Of a DNA stretch of 64,000 bases, positions 1 to 8,400 are shown one piece after another. Source of the DNA: Ferrimonas balearica DSM 9799 (GTDB lineage Bacteria; Pseudomonadota; Gammaproteobacteria; Enterobacterales; Shewanellaceae); the NCBI RefSeq assembly GCF_000148645.1, contig NC_014541.1, positions 3,495,139 through 3,559,138 on the forward strand, read 5' to 3'. The position numbers were made by a program, and so were the translations under genes. The notes under the pieces were generated by a model. The model saw only the letters and a list, made by a program, of their open reading frames with translations. It ran no database searches and was not told the origin of the DNA. Every line of letters starts with the position of its first letter. Positions within the stretch are counted from its first letter, which is position 1.

Positions 1-1
1 C

Positions 2-928
2 GCCCTGTTGCAGGTCACCCAACGGGCCAGCACCCTCAATCTTGCCACCCGCTTCGGCATCGCCGGCCTGGCGACGGCGGTGATTGCGGTACTGGTGCCC
101 GGCGCCATGGGCAGTGAACACGGCGCCGTGTCCCTGGCCCACTCCGCTGACGCCACCATCCTTGGCCTGCTGGTGCTGCTCAGCGCGAAAATCCTGGCCA
201 CCATCGCCGCCATCGGCTTCGGCATTCCCGGCGGCCTGATTGGTCCCCTGTATGGCATGGGCGCGTTGTTGGGGGCCATGGTGGCGCTGATCCTCAGTCC
301 CATGCTGCCGCAGCTGCAGGAGTACCAGGGGATCTACGCCGCCATCGGCATGACGGCAATGATGGGCGTCTGCCTCAATGCCCCCATGGCCTCATTGCTG
401 GCGCTGGTGGAGCTGACCAACGACGCCTCGCTGATTCTGCCCTACCTGCTGGTCACCCTGCCCGGCTTCCTGCTGGCCCACGAGGGCCTCGGGGCCCGCG
501 CCATCTTCCTGCGCCAGCTCGACATCATGGGATTGGAATACCGGGTGCCGCCACTGGAGCAGGCCCTGCAGAAAACCGGTGTTCTGGCCCTGATGGACCG
601 CGATATTGTGCTGGCCCGCCCTGGCCTCGCCGATGATGAACTGCTGGCCCTGCTGAAAAGCGTCGAGCATCACCGCCTGCTGCGGGGCACGGAAGAGGGG
701 CAGGAGCTGATCACCCTGCACGCCGACTTCACCGATGACAGCAACAGCGCCCTGAAACGGGAGGCACTGCCCGGTCTGCCGGAGCGGGCCACCCTGGCCG
801 AGGTGTACCAACTGCTGGAGCCCAAGCGGGGCGGCGCGGTATACATCTATATGGACAACCCCAACACCCCGGTGGGCCTGATCACCTGGTCGATGCTGTA
901 CCGCTTCTTCCGCGGTGGCGAGATCTGA
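2..928 (+). CDS. ClC-family chloride channel/transporter, C-terminal part (5' end outside window)
   Basis: The reading frame is already open at the window edge, so this is the 3' part of a longer gene; the TTG at position 8 is not a credible start. The visible protein has several hydrophobic helices and the ClC-typical GFGIPGG-LIGPLYGMGA stretch, which resembles the GxFxP selectivity-filter region. A further helical pair with MGVCLNAPMAS follows. The last 110 residues or so are soluble and look like a degenerate CBS-type regulatory region. ClC proteins are inner-membrane chloride channels or proton/chloride antiporters. Family membership is fairly sure; channel versus exchanger cannot be decided because the gating-glutamate segment is not clearly visible. 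Confidence 0.8.
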   Translation, partial: ALLQVTQRASTLNLATRFGIAGLATAVIAVLVPGAMGSEHGAVSLAHSADATILGLLVLLSAKILATIAAIGFGIPGGLIGPLYGMGALLGAMVALILSPMLPQLQEYQGIYAAIGMTAMMGVCLNAPMASLLALVELTNDASLILPYLLVTLPGFLLAHEGLGARAIFLRQLDIMGLEYRVPPLEQALQKTGVLALMDRDIVLARPGLADDELLALLKSVEHHRLLRGTEEGQELITLHADFTDDSNSALKREALPGLPERATLAEVYQLLEPKRGGAVYIYMDNPNTPVGLITWSMLYRFFRGGEI

Positions 929-994
929 GCCCGGCTGTCCGACTAAGGTGTAGATGGGGGGCAATTGACCTCTGAGGCAGGCAACGGTTAAATG

Positions 995-1010
995 GTTACA
1001 ACTTCGTAAC
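995..1010. promoter_or_regulatory. Dyad GTTAC-N6-GTAAC upstream of the wHTH gene
   Basis: A perfect 5-bp inverted repeat with a 6-base spacer sits 22 bp before the ATG of the membrane regulator. Its position would suit an operator, possibly autoregulatory, but the arms are short and this could be chance. Confidence 0.25.
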
Positions 1011-1031
1011 ATCTGCCGTTGTTGATGCCTG

Positions 1032-1964
1032 ATGGAATACCGGTTCGAACGCTTTACCCTTGACCTGACCCACCAGCGCCTGACTTGCGAAGGAGCGCTG
1101 CTCAGCAGTGATCCCCGCCTCCTGCGCCTCCTCACCCTGCTGATTGAAAACGCCCCTGAACCGATCGACAGCGACACCCTGCTGGCGGCATTGTGGCCCG
1201 ATACCCATGTCAGCCACTGGTCCATCTCCCGGCTGGTGTCCGACGCCCGAAAACTGTTTAAACAGGCCGGTGCCGAGTTCCCGGTGATTCAAACCCTGCA
1301 TGGCCGCGGTTACCGCCTGGCCAGCCAGGTACAGGATCAACTCCAGCGCATTGAGGTGGCCGAACCCACCCCACTCCCTCCGGCGGCAGAGGCTGAGCCA
1401 ACGCCTGGCCCGGCCCACGTTATCCACACTGTTTCACCCAGCCATTCCCTGTCCTGGCCCATCCGGTTGCTACTGCTGAGTCAGGCGGTGCTGATCGCCA
1501 TCCTGGCCTGGCAGCTTTGGCGCACCCCGGACGACCCTCTGCGCCTTGGGGAGCCCCGCAATCCAGCGGCCCGGGTACTGTGGGTAGATGATCATCCGGA
1601 CAACAACCTGTCCGAGCGCCGCGCCCTGCTCAATCAGCGCATTGCGGTCTACACCACCACCTCCAGCCACGAAGCCCTGATGCTGCTGGAGCTGTACGAC
1701 TACGATTTGGTGATCTCTGATATGGGCCGCAGTGGGGATGCCCTGGCCGGACTGAAACTGGTCAAAGCCCTGCGTGAACGTCAGGACGACACCCCCTACC
1801 TGCTCTACACCATCCTGCCGTCAGAAGCCCTGCAACGGCAGATTCTGGCCCATGGCGCCCAAGGGATTGCGGTGGATAAACCCGCTCTATATCAGCAACT
1901 TGCAGAGTACATACCGCTGGATGCCAAGCTGGCAATCAAACACGGCGACTCCATAACCTACTGA
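1032..1964 (+). CDS. Membrane-anchored winged-helix regulator with C-terminal receiver-like domain
   Basis: The 310-residue protein has three parts. Residues 1-100 form an OmpR/PhoB-type winged helix of the ToxR/CadC kind, ending in the typical LHGRGYRL wing. Residues 105-140 are a Pro/Glu-rich linker and 143-163 one hydrophobic transmembrane helix. Residues 180-290 resemble a CheY-like receiver, with an acidic pair D186-D187, a candidate phospho-acceptor D230, T260 and K283. ToxR-like proteins keep the DNA-binding domain in the cytoplasm and place the C-terminal domain in the periplasm, so a receiver there would be topologically strange. The start is the ATG at 1032; no strong ribosome-binding site precedes it. 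A hairpin terminator lies about 140 bp after the stop. The target genes are unknown. Confidence 0.75.
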   Translation: MEYRFERFTLDLTHQRLTCEGALLSSDPRLLRLLTLLIENAPEPIDSDTLLAALWPDTHVSHWSISRLVSDARKLFKQAGAEFPVIQTLHGRGYRLASQVQDQLQRIEVAEPTPLPPAAEAEPTPGPAHVIHTVSPSHSLSWPIRLLLLSQAVLIAILAWQLWRTPDDPLRLGEPRNPAARVLWVDDHPDNNLSERRALLNQRIAVYTTTSSHEALMLLELYDYDLVISDMGRSGDALAGLKLVKALRERQDDTPYLLYTILPSEALQRQILAHGAQGIAVDKPALYQQLAEYIPLDAKLAIKHGDSITY

Positions 1965-2240
1965 TTTATAAAGAATTCAAAACGTTTCCAAACAATTCAA
2001 AGACATAGGCAAGATAAAGTCGCTATAACTGCCCTGCCTGACGCGAACACCGCGCCGGGCAATCTAGCGCAACCAGCGCCCCTGTGGGGCTCGCTCTCGC
2101 CGACAGTAGCCTCCTTCTGTCGGCATTTTTTTGCCCTGGAGTTTGCTGAGCCATCCTTCCCATCTGCCATTGAAATTCAATTGATTAGCCCCGTGCCATT
2201 CTGCGATAAGCGCCACGTCCGTCGCCTTGCACGCCTCAGG
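1965..2240 (+). other. Intergenic region with a possible small RNA
   Basis: No convincing protein gene is seen between the regulator and the pyr leader. A TATAAC hexamer at 2024-2029 could be a -10 element. It is followed by a GC-rich stretch with a small hairpin near 2076-2093 and then a clear intrinsic terminator at 2100-2132. Transcription from the -10 would give an RNA of about 95 nt. The -35 match is poor, so an unlinked terminator of the upstream gene is equally possible. Confidence 0.25.
2100..2132 (+). terminator. Intrinsic terminator
   Basis: CCGACAG at 2100-2106 pairs with CTGTCGG at 2117-2123 and is followed by a run of seven T. It ends either the upstream regulator transcript or a short non-coding RNA. 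Confidence 0.7.
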
Positions 2241-2254
2241 AATGGGGGTATAAT
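2227..2254 (+). promoter_or_regulatory. Probable sigma-70 promoter of the pyrL-pyrBI operon
   Basis: A consensus TATAAT -10 at 2249-2254 has TTGCAC as a partial -35 at 2227-2232, with a 16-bp spacer. It lies about 33 bp before the leader peptide start, as expected for an attenuated pyrBI promoter. Confidence 0.7.
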
Positions 2255-2286
2255 CCTCCGGAAAAATCGCCAACGCAGGACAAAAA

Positions 2287-2385
2287 ATGAGCCACACCGC
2301 TGAGTACCGCTCTCAGACTGTACGCCGCACGCCGGCAGGCTCCCCGTTTTTCCTCGTTGGCCACGAAAAAAGCCTCCTTTTTTAA
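2287..2385 (+). CDS. pyrL: pyrBI leader peptide (PyrL-like), 32 residues
   Basis: A short reading frame begins with ATG at 2287, behind an AGGA ribosome-binding site at 2276-2279. It encodes 32 residues and stops at TAA 2383-2385, inside the loop and 3' arm of the attenuator hairpin. That arrangement matches the UTP-sensitive pyrL attenuator of enterobacteria: when UTP is scarce, RNA polymerase pauses in the T-rich leader, the ribosome catches up and blocks the terminator, and pyrBI is expressed. The sequence is not similar to E. coli PyrL beyond being Arg- and Phe-containing. The call rests on position, ribosome-binding site and hairpin overlap. Confidence 0.7.
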   Translation: MSHTAEYRSQTVRRTPAGSPFFLVGHEKSLLF

Positions 2386-2398
2386 GGAGGCTTTTTTT
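2366..2398 (+). terminator. pyrBI transcription attenuator
   Basis: GCCTCCTT at 2372-2379 pairs with AAGGAGGC at 2384-2391. A run of A before it and seven T after it extend the stem. It lies between the leader peptide start and pyrB, 45 bp before the pyrB ATG, so it must be read through for pyrBI expression. Confidence 0.85.
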
Positions 2399-2442
2399 GA
2401 GCATAACAATCAGACCCTACAGGCCAACCGGGAGCACATCTT

Positions 2443-3372
2443 ATGGCGAGTTCGCTGTATAAGAAGCACATCATCTCCATTCCCGAGCTCAGTCGCGATG
2501 AGCTGGAACTTATTGTCGAAACCGCCGGGACACTGAAAGCCAATCCCAACCCCACCCTGTTGCAAAACAAGGTGGTGGCCAGTTGCTTCTTCGAGCCCTC
2601 CACCCGCACCCGACTGTCATTTGAAACCGCCATCCAGCGCCTGGGCGGCAGCGTGATTGGCTTCGACAGCGGCGGCAACACCTCGCTGGCCAACAAAGGC
2701 GAGACCCTGGGCGACTCGGTGCGCGTTATCAGCTCCTACGTGGACGCCTTTGTGATGCGCCACCCGCAGGAGGGCGCCGCCCGGCTGGCCTCGGAGTTCT
2801 CCGGCGGCGTGCCGGTGATCAACGGCGGTGATGGCGCCAACCAGCACCCCTCCCAAACCCTGCTGGACCTGTTCTCCATCTACGAGACCCAGGGCCGCAT
2901 CGACGGCCTGAACGTGGCCTTTGTCGGCGACCTGAAATATGGCCGCACCGTGCACTCCCTGACCCAGGCCCTGGCCAAGTTCGACAACGTCACCTTCTAC
3001 TTTATCGCGCCGGAAGCGCTGGCCATGCCGGACTACCTGTGTGAAGAGCTGGACGAAGCGGGCCTGACCTACCACGTGCTGACCAGCATGGATGAGGTGA
3101 TTCCGGAACTCGACATCCTCTACATGACCCGAGTCCAGAAAGAGCGCTTCGACGAATCCGAATACGCCCACGTGAAGTCCGCCTACGTGCTCAGCGCCGC
3201 CACCCTGGAAGGGGCCCGCAGCAACCTTAAGGTGCTGCACCCGCTGCCACGGGTCGATGAGATCACCATCGACGTCGACGCCACCCCGCACGCCTACTAC
3301 TTCCAGCAGGCGGAAAACGGCATCTACGCCCGCCAGGCCCTGCTGGCCCTGGTGCTGAACGACACGCTGTAA
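2443..3372 (+). CDS. pyrB: Aspartate carbamoyltransferase catalytic subunit
   Basis: PyrB joins carbamoyl phosphate and L-aspartate to N-carbamoyl-aspartate, the first committed step of pyrimidine synthesis, in the cytoplasm. The 309 residues match the family length. The carbamoyl-phosphate motif STRTRLSFE is near residues 53-61 and the HPSQTLLDL motif near 135-143. The gene lies 11 bp upstream of pyrI, so the enzyme is probably the class B type c6r6 holoenzyme that is allosterically inhibited by CTP and activated by ATP. Expression should depend on the leader-attenuator just upstream. Confidence 0.98.
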   Translation: MASSLYKKHIISIPELSRDELELIVETAGTLKANPNPTLLQNKVVASCFFEPSTRTRLSFETAIQRLGGSVIGFDSGGNTSLANKGETLGDSVRVISSYVDAFVMRHPQEGAARLASEFSGGVPVINGGDGANQHPSQTLLDLFSIYETQGRIDGLNVAFVGDLKYGRTVHSLTQALAKFDNVTFYFIAPEALAMPDYLCEELDEAGLTYHVLTSMDEVIPELDILYMTRVQKERFDESEYAHVKSAYVLSAATLEGARSNLKVLHPLPRVDEITIDVDATPHAYYFQQAENGIYARQALLALVLNDTL

Positions 3373-3383
3373 CGGAGCTGACC

Positions 3384-3848
3384 ATGACCAAAGACAACCA
3401 ACTCCAGGTAGAAGCCATCAAGAACGGCTCCGTTATCGACCATATCCCGGCCCATACCGGCATCAAGGTGTTGCGCCTGTTCCAGCTGCACAAGTCGGAA
3501 AACCGCATCACCATCGGTCTGAACCTGCCCTCCTCCGCGCTGGGCCACAAAGACCTGATCAAGATCGAGAACCTGTTTATCGACGAAGAGCTGGCCAACC
3601 AGCTGGCTCTGCTGGCGCCCAACTGCACCGTCAACCAGATCGAGAACTACGAAGTGGTGCGTAAGCTGCAACTGTCTCTGCCGGAGCAGGTCATCGGCGT
3701 GTTCCAGTGCCCCAACAGCAACTGCATCAGCCACCGCGAACCGGTACCGAGCCGCTTTAAGGTGAGCAGCAAAGACACCCTGATCAAGCTGAAGTGTCAC
3801 TACTGCGAAAAAGCGTTCAACCGCGAGAGCATGAGCGAGCGCCGCTGA
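3384..3848 (+). CDS. pyrI: Aspartate carbamoyltransferase regulatory subunit
   Basis: This 154-residue protein is the nucleotide-binding regulatory chain of aspartate carbamoyltransferase. The N-terminal allosteric domain carries the usual [10 protein letters not shown] sequence. The C-terminal domain has the four-cysteine zinc site in the pattern CPNSNC and CHYC, which contacts the catalytic chains. It is translationally close to pyrB, and a strong terminator follows 20 bp after the stop, so pyrL-pyrB-pyrI is a complete unit. Confidence 0.98.
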   Translation: MTKDNQLQVEAIKNGSVIDHIPAHTGIKVLRLFQLHKSENRITIGLNLPSSALGHKDLIKIENLFIDEELANQLALLAPNCTVNQIENYEVVRKLQLSLPEQVIGVFQCPNSNCISHREPVPSRFKVSSKDTLIKLKCHYCEKAFNRESMSERR

Positions 3849-3868
3849 ACCCACTGAGCAGGACAAAG

Positions 3869-3892
3869 CGCCACCTTTCGGTGGCGTTTTTT
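3869..3892 (+). terminator. Terminator of pyrBI
   Basis: CGCCACC at 3869-3875 and GGTGGCG at 3880-3886 form a 7-bp stem with a TTTC loop, followed by six T. Confidence 0.9.
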
Positions 3893-4121
3893 ATCGGCTG
3901 ACGGCGAGGGTTGAACGGGATTTTCCCGCTTCTCTCCTGCATTTCGGCCGCCCTGTGATCACGCCGCTTGATCATCTGCGCCAAAAAGTGACACTCTCAC
4001 CACCACAGGAAGGCAACCTGAAGCCGTGTAGAGCCGCTGGCAGTGCCGGTTTCCGCCCACAATTTCAGTCATTGATGAGCCAGCCCCAGAGTTGGCCGGA
4101 AAGGATCCAGTAAGGAGCAAC

Positions 4122-5411
4122 ATGAACCGCAGCGAATCCCTGTTTGAACAGGCCCAGAAAACCATCCCCGGTGGCGTTAACTCCCCGGTTCGTGCCTTTA
4201 AAGGCGTAGGCGGCACCCCGGTCTTTATCGACCACGCCGATGGCGCTTACCTGTACGACGTGGATGGCAAACGCTACATCGACTACGTTGGCTCCTGGGG
4301 CCCGATGATTCTGGGTCACAACCATCCTGAGATCCGCGCTGCGGTACTGGCTGCGGTAGAGAAGGGCCTCTCCTACGGTGCCCCGACCGCTTCCGAAGTG
4401 GAGATGGCTGAACTGGTGTGCGAAATCCTGCCCAGCGTTGACCAGATCCGCATGGTGAACTCCGGCACCGAAGCCACCATGAGCGCCCTGCGTCTGGCCC
4501 GTGGTTTCACCCAGCGTGACAAGTTCATCAAGTTCGAAGGCTGCTACCACGGCCACGCGGACTGCCTGCTGGTTAAAGCCGGCTCCGGCATGCTGACCTT
4601 CGGTGAGCCCACCAGCCCGGGCGTACCGGCGGACTTCGCTAAGCACACCCTGACTGCCGACTACAACAAGCTGGATTCCGTTAAGGCCCTGTTTGAAGCC
4701 AACCCGGACGACATTGCTGCCGTGATCCTGGAGCCGGTTGCCGGCAACATGAACTGCATCCCGCCGGTACCGGGCTTCCTGGAAGGCCTGCGTGCCCTGT
4801 GTGACCAGTACGGCGCCCTGCTGATCATCGACGAAGTGATGACCGGCTTCCGCGTTGCACTGGACTGCGCCCATGGCCACTACGGCGTTAAGCCGGACCT
4901 GGTGTGCCTGGGTAAAGTGATTGGCGGTGGTATGCCGGTAGGTGCCTTTGGTGGCCGTGCCGACGTGATGGCTCACCTGGCTCCGAACGGCCCGGTCTAC
5001 CAGGCCGGTACCCTGTCCGGTAACCCGGTGGCGATGGCCGCGGGTAAAGCCCAGCTGAAACTGCTGCAGCGCCCTGGCCTGCACGACGAGCTGGCCGCCA
5101 AGACTGAAACCCTGATCAAGGGCTTCAAAGCCGCCGCCGACAAGCACGGCGTGCCGATGGCGATCAACTACGTGGGCGGTATGTTCGGCTTCTTCTTTAC
5201 CGACGAAGCGGAAGTGACCACCTTTGAGCAGGTGTCCAAGTGCAACATGGACCACTTCAAAGCGTTCTTCCACGGCATGCTGGATGAGGGTGTCAATCTG
5301 GCCCCGTCTGCCTTCGAAGCGGGTTTCCTGTCCATGGCCCACTCTGACGAAGACATCGCCGCCACCATCGACGCCGCTGACCGCGTGCTGGCCAAGATCG
5401 CTGCCGCCTGA
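4122..5411 (+). CDS. hemL: Glutamate-1-semialdehyde 2,1-aminomutase
   Basis: HemL converts glutamate-1-semialdehyde to 5-aminolevulinate, the precursor of haem, sirohaem and cobalamin, using pyridoxal or pyridoxamine phosphate. With the ATG at 4122, behind TAAGGAGCAAC, the protein has 429 residues, close to the usual length. An in-frame TTG at 4092 is not needed. Class III aminotransferase features include the start NSPVRAF, the cofactor aspartate region [10 protein letters not shown] and the PLP lysine in [11 protein letters not shown]. Codon use is strongly biased, as in well-expressed genes. It stands alone between two terminators. High haem demand fits the many cytochromes nearby. Confidence 0.97.
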   Translation: MNRSESLFEQAQKTIPGGVNSPVRAFKGVGGTPVFIDHADGAYLYDVDGKRYIDYVGSWGPMILGHNHPEIRAAVLAAVEKGLSYGAPTASEVEMAELVCEILPSVDQIRMVNSGTEATMSALRLARGFTQRDKFIKFEGCYHGHADCLLVKAGSGMLTFGEPTSPGVPADFAKHTLTADYNKLDSVKALFEANPDDIAAVILEPVAGNMNCIPPVPGFLEGLRALCDQYGALLIIDEVMTGFRVALDCAHGHYGVKPDLVCLGKVIGGGMPVGAFGGRADVMAHLAPNGPVYQAGTLSGNPVAMAAGKAQLKLLQRPGLHDELAAKTETLIKGFKAAADKHGVPMAINYVGGMFGFFFTDEAEVTTFEQVSKCNMDHFKAFFHGMLDEGVNLAPSAFEAGFLSMAHSDEDIAATIDAADRVLAKIAAA

Positions 5412-5430
5412 GGCTCGCATTGACAAGGAA

Positions 5431-5456
5431 AAGCCGCCCATCAGGGCGGCTTTTTT
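5431..5456. terminator. Bidirectional terminator between hemL and the first M60 gene
   Basis: GCCGCCC at 5433-5439 pairs with GGGCGGC at 5444-5450. T-rich sequence follows on the plus strand and A-rich sequence precedes it, so it can also serve the convergent M60 gene. Confidence 0.85.
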
Positions 5457-5487
5457 GTTTTCGCATCGGCAGTCAAATCCCGCGAGT

Positions 5488-8400
5488 TCAGGGATTGCCG
5501 CATTGCGCCGGAGAACTGTTGTCCCTCGGCCATACCGTTGTACTGTCTTCCATAGACAAAGGAAGAAAATCCAGCCCCTCGGTCATATTGGCCGGAGGCA
5601 GGTCGGTGTCCAGTACATACATGCCCATTCGCAGCGCACCAGCGGTGGCATTGGCTTGTACCTGCTGACTGGCAAGAGTGGTGTAACGGAGCCCCAACAG
5701 GTCAAAGTGACTGCGCCAGTCCAACCCGGTCAGATGACTGAGCGATACCAGCATAAAATCGTTGCCGGGAATGTCTTTGATCTTCCTCCCGCCATACACC
5801 TCATGGCCCTGATAGGGAAACAGACTGAAGCCAAGCTGGTTGCGGTTCGCCTCCCACACCTGCTGATTCGCTGCATAGCGACCGAATATCCGACTGTGCA
5901 GATAGAGCAAGGTATAAATGCCGAAGCCATTATTCAGCTTGGTGCCGCTGGCCATCGTCAAACCATGGGCTCGCAGGGCCATCTGCAGGTAAAACGTCAT
6001 CCGATAGCCGTTGTGAATCGCATATGTATTGCTCTCCCAAGGGGCCTGGTATCGATCACCCGTGCCAAAGGTGCTGCAGGAGTCGTTCTTGAAAACCACC
6101 CGCTCCCCCTCGCCGTTGCGACGCTGCAACACATCGGACATAAAGGCGAAAAACAGCTCCTTTTGATTGGAGTGGGTGTCGCGACGTATCGAGGTGTTCC
6201 CCTCCTGAATGTAGTGATGATGCCAGTACACGTAGTAGGGAAAAATGTTGTTGGAGTTCTCTCCCGCCCGGCTGGAGTAACCGCCCCAACGATTGGCATC
6301 TTCGGCGGGCGCATAGTGCACATTCAGGCGGGGCACCTGCAGGTTATGCCCCAGTTCATGATTGTCTCCCCAGCCCAGGGGATTAATGCTCCAGGAGGCG
6401 TCCCAGGGGTTGCCACTGCACCCGCTGCCACACAAAGAGTACTGATCGTAATTGGCGTGCTGAATGATGCGACGGACATGCAGGGTATTGTCGATGCAAT
6501 CCTCTCCCAGCAGATCAAGACACACCGATTTAACGTCTGTCGGCAAAGAGTCGGCCAGGGTCATCCCCGGGATCTTAAAGCCCGCAAGCGAATAGACCGA
6601 ATTGATGTGATCCCGGCGGATGCTGGTCAGCAGCGCACCGACGTCCTCGAATCGAGAACCGATGGATGAGGTAAACTTATCTCGTCGCATATGATGTTCG
6701 GCGACCTCAGAGCGCAGATCCAGATGGGGGATCTGGGTGCTCTCCATCGCTTGCTGAAACGCCGCAATCTGTTCTGAATCGTTAAAGTCCCGAATCGACG
6801 GATGATGAACTATCCCACTGGCGGTGACATCCGTAGTCAACGTCGTCCCGCTGCCACTGAGATGCAGATAGATGGGGCCACCATAGGGGCTGGACAGGGT
6901 CACCGATGACTGCTTAGCCAGAGTGAGGCGCTGCGTTGTCAGTTCAAGTGGTCGGTTATAGATCCCATTTTTGTGAGCTTTATGAGTATCACCCCGGTGA
7001 TAATTCAGTCTCACTTTGACCACCGCATCACTGTCATCGTGGCGGGTTAAGGTCACCGTCTGGCCCGGCAGAGCATACCACCCCGTTGTGGTCCATTGAT
7101 TGGGATAGGGCACCGATATCTGACGTCGGGATTGAGTGACTTCCGGGTACTCATAATGGGCATTCTCCTGCTTCCGAACCTGCCGTTTATCGATGACATA
7201 CTCGCCCAGATCCGGTTGTGCCTGATTATTGGGCCTGGCGTAATTCACCGCCCAATCGGCGAATAGGGCCTGTAACCAAGCTTCCCCTTCCGATCGGGTG
7301 ATGGGGTAATCAATGTTACTGCGATACTTGTCCGCCAGGAGTACACCCGCCTGAACGATGTCCGCTGACGACAACCCAAAGAGATTGATTCCCCCAGCAT
7401 CCAGCGCAGTGACGGAACGCCGGAAATGGTCGGCACCAAAACGAAACGCGGCGCGAAAGCCAGAACTATTACAGGACAGGAAATTCCGGGTACAGCCAGC
7501 GATCGCTTCGGTATCAAACTTCCCCTCTTCCAATAACCGGACAATGTCACTCATCGCTTTGACGGCGGTTTCATCGGTGAGAAGCAACGCTTCCACGTTC
7601 AGGTCCAAAGCCCGATGTTTCGACCAATAGTTATTGGCAGAAGTCAGCCCCATCTCTTGATAAAGGGGAGACAAAATAGGTCCTGCCGAACGGAAGTAAT
7701 TGGTAGTGAGTATGGGAATGCTCAGGGCTTTTGCCTTCTCGATGGCTTCAGCCATCACTGCCGCGTCGGCGTTACCGAACCCGCCCAAAACAATGAGGTC
7801 TGGTTCGCTTTCATCAATACAGCCACTGAATGCCGCGCCATCGCATTCACGGGCACCATTAACCTGATAGGCATCCGGATAGTGGGCGTTCAACCAACTG
7901 ACCATCCCTTCGTAATGGGGGAACCAATAATCGTCTGCCCGCCTTGGCACATGTGCGGCGACAATCCGGAATCCCTCTTTCGCATCCTCGCCCCGGGTCA
8001 GCCAGCCTAACAACCGCTTAAGCAGGGTGTCCGTCCCCTCGTTGCGGCCAACAGAAAACAGGCTGGATGCCATCGCCGCCCAGCGCTGTTGCGCCTTTTC
8101 GTGGACCATCACCAGCCCGACGTTTGACGCGCTATTGTATTGGGTTGTATTGCTTCTAAGCAGGGGCCATGTGGTGTCCGGCAGATAGCTGGTGAAGTGC
8201 ACGGCATCATGACTGGGGAACCAGGAGATCGTTTCCAACCCGCTAAACAGCGCTCGAACTGTCGCTTTTCGTTTCTGTTCCCGCTGTGCGATCGCGGCTT
8301 GGAGATGGTCAATGAGCTCCTGCTCACTGGCAAGACGATGATCGGCGTGTTTGATGGCATTCTGCGCGTTGGTCAGAAAGCTCACGCTCACGGTGCAGTC

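Noticed and set aside
2064-2404. Minus-strand reading frames across the pyrL promoter and attenuator
   Set aside because: They are antisense to a promoter, leader peptide and terminator, with no ribosome-binding site and no protein-like composition.
3893-4121. Riboswitch upstream of hemL
   Set aside because: I looked for cobalamin- or haem-related leader motifs and found only short hairpins; nothing matches a known class.
4065-5441. Long minus-strand frame opposite hemL (458 codons)
   Set aside because: It is the mirror of a strongly codon-biased GC-rich gene; the His/Gly/Val-rich product is typical of such shadows, and hemL is certain.
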